A DNA stretch of 64,000 nt from a gamma proteobacterium symbiont of Stewartia floridana (GTDB lineage Bacteria > Pseudomonadota > Gammaproteobacteria > Chromatiales > Chromatiaceae): the NCBI GenBank assembly GCA_003676145.1, contig NAUB01000019.1:124001-188000 (forward strand). The letters are read 5' to 3'. The position numbers were made by a program, and so were the translations under genes. Positions within the stretch are counted from its first letter, which is position 1, and each line of letters starts with the position of its first letter. The notes under the pieces were generated by a model. That model ran no database searches and was not told the DNA's origin. It saw only the letters and a list, made by a program, of their open reading frames with translations. Below, in pieces: positions 59,954 through 64,000 of the stretch.

Positions 59954-61116
59954 CAGGGGTTCTCGGCATTCAAGGGGTGGGCCTTCAGGGCGGTCAGGGT
60001 TCCCCCCTCATCCAGGACATAGACCAGATCATCGATTACCAGAGGTTGGTAACGAATCTCATCGCTACCCACTTTGATCCGCGCCATCTGATGTCCATCC
60101 TCCTGGGAGAGCCAATGAACATAACCATCCAGATCACCAACCACCAGATAGTCTCCCACCATTGCGGGCGCAGTCAGGCGTCGGGCATGCATCGCTTTTT
60201 GCTGCCAGAGAGTAGCCCCGTTGGTGGCATCCAGGGACCAGATATGATCCTCATCATCGGTTACGAAGAGTTGTCGCCAGGATGCATCCAGGCCTGCATG
60301 GGATGAGATTTCGCGACGCCACAGCACCACACCGCTCGATTCGGAAACAGCGGCGACCTCACCCTGAAAGGCGGCCACATAAGCAGTCCCTTCCACCAGC
60401 TTCGGATCGGAATCGATGTCGACCACCCGCTCCAGTTCTGTACGCCCCTTGGGGGTGGAGATCGACGCCTCCCAGGCCACCAGTCCCGCATCCAGGGTCA
60501 GACCGATCAATTTGCCGCCGGCAAATCCTGAGATCACCAGTGAATCACTGATCTTTGGAGAGCTGTCACCCCGCAAGGACAATACCGGCACACTGCGATC
60601 GTAGAGCCAGCGTTGCTCGCCACTGTCGGCGACAAAAGCGGCTACACCACCATCACCGGTTCTGCAGACCACGGAGCCACCGCCGATGGCTGGCACCGAC
60701 AACACTTCACTACCGACCCGCTTGCGCCAGCGCAACTCCCCTGCTTCGCTGTCGAGTACGATCAATTCCGCTTCCATGGTTCCCACAGCCAGCAGGCCCT
60801 CTGCCAGGCCGGGACCACCACTCAGCGGACTCTCGGTATCCACCGACCAGAGCTCGTCACCGGTCTTGGCGTCCAGCGCATAGACTTCACCGGAAGGCTC
60901 GGCAATGTAGATCACCCCATAGCGGTAGGCTGGCGGCAGCTTGAGCTGCGCCCCATCGCCCCCTTCAAAATCCTCATCCCATAGGGTTTCGATGCGCAGC
61001 TCCGGCTCCAGCTCAACCAGCTCGGAGGGGGGATCCGCATTGTCGGTACCGGAAAACAGGCTGCAACCGGTCAGCAACAGCATAGGCAGCCAGATCAGAA
61101 CACGATGCATGACCAT
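59953..61116 (-). CDS. bamB: Outer-membrane assembly lipoprotein BamB
   Basis: A 387-residue beta-propeller lipoprotein of the BAM complex. Signal peptide with lipobox LTGC; PQQ-like WD-type repeats follow, e.g. [38 protein letters not shown] and [19 protein letters not shown]. An ATG at 61116 follows the yfgM stop directly; one at 61110 is equally possible. The chain ends in [11 protein letters not shown]. Gene order yfgM-bamB-der is conserved. Confidence 0.96.
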   Translation of the reverse strand: MVMHRVLIWLPMLLLTGCSLFSGTDNADPPSELVELEPELRIETLWDEDFEGGDGAQLKLPPAYRYGVIYIAEPSGEVYALDAKTGDELWSVDTESPLSGGPGLAEGLLAVGTMEAELIVLDSEAGELRWRKRVGSEVLSVPAIGGGSVVCRTGDGGVAAFVADSGEQRWLYDRSVPVLSLRGDSSPKISDSLVISGFAGGKLIGLTLDAGLVAWEASISTPKGRTELERVVDIDSDPKLVEGTAYVAAFQGEVAAVSESSGVVLWRREISSHAGLDASWRQLFVTDDEDHIWSLDATNGATLWQQKAMHARRLTAPAMVGDYLVVGDLDGYVHWLSQEDGHQMARIKVGSDEIRYQPLVIDDLVYVLDEGGTLTALKAHPLNAENP

Positions 61117-61117
61117 T

Positions 61118-61744
61118 TCAGGGTTTGGCAACGGCCAGATCGTCAAGCTTCATCTGCAGCAGTGAACGATCACTGACCTCATGGGTCATCGCTTCGGTAT
61201 AAGCCGCTGCAGCTTCAGCAAGATCCCCTTTCGCATGGGCGATATCGCCGCGTATCACAGCGAACTCTCCAGCGAAACTGCCGCTGGTAACATCAACCTG
61301 CTGTTCAGCACCGGCCAGGTCACCCTCATCCAGCAGGATTCTGGCCAGACTGAGTTGCGCCATCTGGGTCAGCGCAGGCACTTTACTCTGCTCAACGATC
61401 CCGCTCAGTTTCTGCTTTGCCAGATCACTCTCGCCGGCTTCCATATGCAAGCGGGCTTCTGAAAGCGCGGCAAAGGTGGCGTAGCTGCTACCTTCAAAAT
61501 TCTGTTTCAGCAGTTCAGCCTGCTTGCTTGCCGACTGACTGTCACCGCGCTGCACGGCACCAACCAGCTGACTGAACGCCGTAGAGGCTTCGGCACCGAC
61601 ACGATCCTGGTAGTTACCCCAGGCCTGCCAGCCGAACACGCCACCCAGCCCGATCACCAAGCCGGCGATTACCGAGGTACCATTCTCTTTCCACCAGCGT
61701 TTTATCGCCTCGACCTGTTCTTCTTCGGTCTGATATGTACTCAT
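61118..61744 (-). CDS. yfgM: YfgM-like periplasmic chaperone-associated protein
   Basis: A 208-residue protein with an N-terminal cytoplasmic stretch, one membrane helix (TSVIAGLVIGLGGVFGWQAW, about 23-42) and a periplasmic TPR-like domain (helical repeats such as AEQQVDVTSGSFAGEFAVIR and GDIAHAKGDLAEAAAAYTEA). YfgM works with PpiD and the Sec translocon. Position between hisS and bamB is the standard one. Confidence 0.95.
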   Translation of the reverse strand: MSTYQTEEEQVEAIKRWWKENGTSVIAGLVIGLGGVFGWQAWGNYQDRVGAEASTAFSQLVGAVQRGDSQSASKQAELLKQNFEGSSYATFAALSEARLHMEAGESDLAKQKLSGIVEQSKVPALTQMAQLSLARILLDEGDLAGAEQQVDVTSGSFAGEFAVIRGDIAHAKGDLAEAAAAYTEAMTHEVSDRSLLQMKLDDLAVAKP

Positions 61745-61799
61745 AATGCTCTAACCCATTAAAGTCATTTGATTGTTGATTCTCTGTCGCGCTTACTGA

Positions 61800-63071
61800 T
61801 TATCCGGCTACGATCTCAGCAAGGGTCGACTCAAGTTCGGATATTCCTATCTGGCGCTGTTCGCCACCGCGTAACGGCTTCAGGATGATCTGCTGTTTCT
61901 GCAGCTCATCCTCGCCCAGGATCAGGGCAAAACGGGCCTGGCTCTTATCCGCCTTTTTCAGTTGACTCTTGAAACCGCCACCCCCGCAGTGACTCACCAG
62001 TCTCAGTGCGGGCAGACGACTGCGCAACTGTTCCGCCAGCCTGACACCCTCCCGTTCAGGCGCCTGCCCCAGGGTCACCAGATAGACGTCGGGAACCGGC
62101 AGACGTTCCATCACATCGGTCTCCTCCAGCAGTGCGATCAACCGCTCCAGCCCCATCGCAAACCCAACCGCCGGGGTCTCTCTGCCTCCCAGCTGTTTCA
62201 CCAGACCGTCGTAGCGACCGCCGGCACATACCGTACCCTGGGCGCCGAGGGCGTCGGTGATCCATTCGAACACGGTCCGGCTGTAGTAATCCAGGCCACG
62301 TACCAGCCGGGGATTCTCCACATACGCCACGCCGGCATCATCCAGCCCCTGGCAGATTGCCTGATAGTGGGCAAGCGACTCTTCTCCCAGATGCTGCATC
62401 AGGCTTGGCGCCTGGGCGATCAGCTCTGCCATGGCGGGATTTTTGCTGTCGAGTATCCGCAATGGATTGGTCTCCAGCCTGCGCTTGCTGTCCTCATCCA
62501 GCAATTCCAGATGCTGTTTGAAGTAGTCGACCAGTTGATCCCGATACTCTGCCCGTTCTGCCGGCGTGCCCAGGGTGTTGATCTGCAGCTGCAGATCCTG
62601 CAGACCCAATTCACGCCAGATCCTGGCGGTAATCAAAATCTGTTCAAGATCGATATCCGGCCCACTCATACCGAAGCTCTCAACCCCGATCTGATGAAAC
62701 TGACGATAACGCCCCTTCTGCGGGCGTTCATGGCGAAACATCGGGCCCTGATACCAGAGTCTCTGGGTCTGGTTGAAGATCAGGCCGTGTTCCAGTCCGG
62801 CCCGCACACAACCGGCGGTGCCCTCCGGACGCAGAGTAAGGCTGTCCCCATTGCGGTCCTCAAAGGTATACATCTCCTTCTCCACGATATCGGTCACCTC
62901 GCCGATGGAGCGCTTGAAAAGGTCAGTCATCTCAACGATTGGCATACGGATTTCCGCATACCCATAACGGCTCAATACCGAGCGCACCCGGTCTTCGAGA
63001 AACTGCCAGACAGGGGTCTGCTGGGGCAGGATGTCCTTCATCCCGCGGATGGCCTGGATCTGCTTTGCCAT
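61800..63071 (-). CDS. hisS: Histidyl-tRNA synthetase
   Basis: A 423-residue class II aminoacyl-tRNA synthetase. Motif 2 is seen in the [20 protein letters not shown] region, and the histidine A and B motifs as [15 protein letters not shown] and [12 protein letters not shown]. The C-terminal anticodon domain is complete. No regulatory leader is visible; its 5' neighbour is rodZ, 134 bases away, on the same strand. Confidence 0.97.
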   Translation of the reverse strand: MAKQIQAIRGMKDILPQQTPVWQFLEDRVRSVLSRYGYAEIRMPIVEMTDLFKRSIGEVTDIVEKEMYTFEDRNGDSLTLRPEGTAGCVRAGLEHGLIFNQTQRLWYQGPMFRHERPQKGRYRQFHQIGVESFGMSGPDIDLEQILITARIWRELGLQDLQLQINTLGTPAERAEYRDQLVDYFKQHLELLDEDSKRRLETNPLRILDSKNPAMAELIAQAPSLMQHLGEESLAHYQAICQGLDDAGVAYVENPRLVRGLDYYSRTVFEWITDALGAQGTVCAGGRYDGLVKQLGGRETPAVGFAMGLERLIALLEETDVMERLPVPDVYLVTLGQAPEREGVRLAEQLRSRLPALRLVSHCGGGGFKSQLKKADKSQARFALILGEDELQKQQIILKPLRGGEQRQIGISELESTLAEIVAG

Positions 63072-63205
63072 TTGGACTCTAAATATGGATAAAAGCAGGC
63101 AAGATTAACATGTTATCCTGGCCTGGTGTACTCTCTCATGCGAATGGGTGAAATCCATGGGACAGCCAACGATCGGTCGCGAGCAGAGGGCTCCGGCAAA
63201 AACCG

Positions 63206-64000
63206 CTACAGCTGATCGGGGTCGAGGGTGAAGCGGGCCACTTTGCCGCGAGTGAATGGGGCGAGGTCGAATGGCTCACCGTCAATCGTCAGGGTCACGA
63301 CGGCCACATCGCCAAGCACCACACTGAACGGGCCATATTCGCTGCTCAGACGCCGCTTGGTGCCACTACGCATCTCACCGATGATCCTGGCTTTCCCATC
63401 CAGGCTTCTGACCTCGGTCCAGCATGGCCCCTCGAAGCTGAACAGAAGTGATTTTGAACGGCTCTCCACTGCTGGTGATTGTTCAACCACAGCGACAGGC
63501 TCAATCGGAGCAGGCTGCGTCTCCACGACCTCAGGTTCGGATTGGGGCTCAGCCGCAACTGGCGTCGGACTGCTTTGTTGCGATTGCGGATCGGCAGCTA
63601 TCGGCTCCTGCAAGGCTTCGCTCTGAGGGGGTGCAGCCATCTCCTCCAGCTCGGGCAGGGGATCATCCAGGAGAACCGGCTCGGCTTGTTGTTGATCCAC
63701 TGCATCGACCTGCCCAGTGGTATCAGCCGGCGGCTCCGCCATTGGCAACGCCTGCGATTGGCTCTCCTCAGTGATGGGAAAAGGTTCAGGCGGCTCCAGT
63801 TCGGCCCGGGTCTGCCACCAGAAGAAGAGCAGTGCAGCCAAAACGATGACAATGCCCCAGGTTACCAGACGCATCAAGCCATGACCGCTGTGCATGGTTT
63901 TGCCTTCAGCACGCTCAGGATTGTTCAGGACCGTCTGTTCCTCGAGTTCCGGAAAGAGTCGCTGATAGGCTGCGACAACCGCATCCTCTTGCAGACCGAC
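63206..64000 (-). CDS. rodZ: RodZ-like protein, N-terminus cut by window edge
   Basis: The frame is open without stop from 63206 to the window edge, so the ATG at 63895 is internal. Visible from the N-side: the end of a helix-turn-helix domain (VGLQEDAVVAAYQRLFPELE), a membrane helix (LMRLVTWGIVIVLAALLFFW), a Pro/Glu/Gln-rich periplasmic linker of about 130 residues, and a C-terminal DUF4115 domain (FEGPCWTEVRSLDGKARIIG). This is the RodZ plan, linking MreB to cell-shape control. In many relatives ispG sits between rodZ and hisS; here it does not. The 5' end is missing from the window. Confidence 0.9.
   Translation of the reverse strand, partial: VGLQEDAVVAAYQRLFPELEEQTVLNNPERAEGKTMHSGHGLMRLVTWGIVIVLAALLFFWWQTRAELEPPEPFPITEESQSQALPMAEPPADTTGQVDAVDQQQAEPVLLDDPLPELEEMAAPPQSEALQEPIAADPQSQQSSPTPVAAEPQSEPEVVETQPAPIEPVAVVEQSPAVESRSKSLLFSFEGPCWTEVRSLDGKARIIGEMRSGTKRRLSSEYGPFSVVLGDVAVVTLTIDGEPFDLAPFTRGKVARFTLDPDQL

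Noticed and set aside
1-64000. tRNA, rRNA, CRISPR arrays, prophage or transposase genes
   Set aside because: Looked for TTCGA-type T-arms, regular spaced repeats and integrase or transposase motifs; none seen.

Overview
The window is chromosomal DNA from a sulfur-oxidising gammaproteobacterium, most like the Chromatiales / Sedimenticola / Thiodiazotropha group. That placement is inference. It rests on two adjacent secreted Gly/Tyr-rich proteins starting with an AWWG signal-peptide junction (sulfur globule envelope proteins), a lipoyl-domain E3 in the pyruvate dehydrogenase set, class II PyrC, a RodZ-HisS-YfgM-BamB-Der series, a TRAP-TAXI transporter and several c-di-GMP proteins. Genes are dense. 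I see no tRNA, rRNA, CRISPR array, phage or transposase gene.

Layout. 1-8945 (minus): a co-directional set made of an SCP2-like protein, RND adaptor, RND pump with an unusual basic C-terminal extension, two secreted proteins sharing an RFRP motif, an orphan ParA ATPase and a cut-off membrane protein. 9606-12814 (plus): a dynamin-like GTPase and a six-repeat FG-GAP lipoprotein. 12974-15031 (minus): HDOD plus GAF-GGDEF signalling pair. 15261-18814 (plus): an NrtR-like Nudix protein, nadA, a sterol-desaturase-type hydroxylase and a coupled repeat protein. 18852-26517: DUF3108 protein, a small protein behind a sigma54-like promoter, a voltage-gated-type K+ channel with a second RCK subunit, ankyrin lipoprotein, PC4-like small protein and sbcB. 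26552-31120: TRAP-TAXI permease and binding protein with a divergent DUF481 outer-membrane protein between them. 31222-44566 (minus): pyruvate dehydrogenase aceE and aceF, then a translationally coupled dihaem peroxidase and PAS-GGDEF-EAL protein, then lpd with a methyltransferase and an esterase. 44903-45997: the sulfur globule proteins. 46331-51340: pyrC, mlaA, rnt, a double-glycine-leader peptide with a sigma54-like promoter, and mrp/apbC. 51557-55878: two TetR regulators and an ABC1-kinase / membrane protein / hydrolase operon. 55816-64000 (minus): rodZ (cut by the edge), hisS, yfgM, bamB, der, a spore-photoproduct-lyase-like radical SAM protein and putP.

Intergenic DNA carries three families of dispersed structured repeats: a CCGCAAATGAACGC-type repeat (including a perfect 34-bp inverted pair), a CTGTTAACAC-type palindrome (best copy with 24-bp arms at 40305-40361), and a nested hairpin at 22721-22809. 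Main leads for something undescribed are the RFRP secreted protein pair with its RND/ParA neighbourhood, the double-glycine peptide behind a sigma54-like promoter, the sulfur globule protein with a coiled-coil extension, and the peroxidase/c-di-GMP pair. No searches could be run; family calls come from reading motifs.
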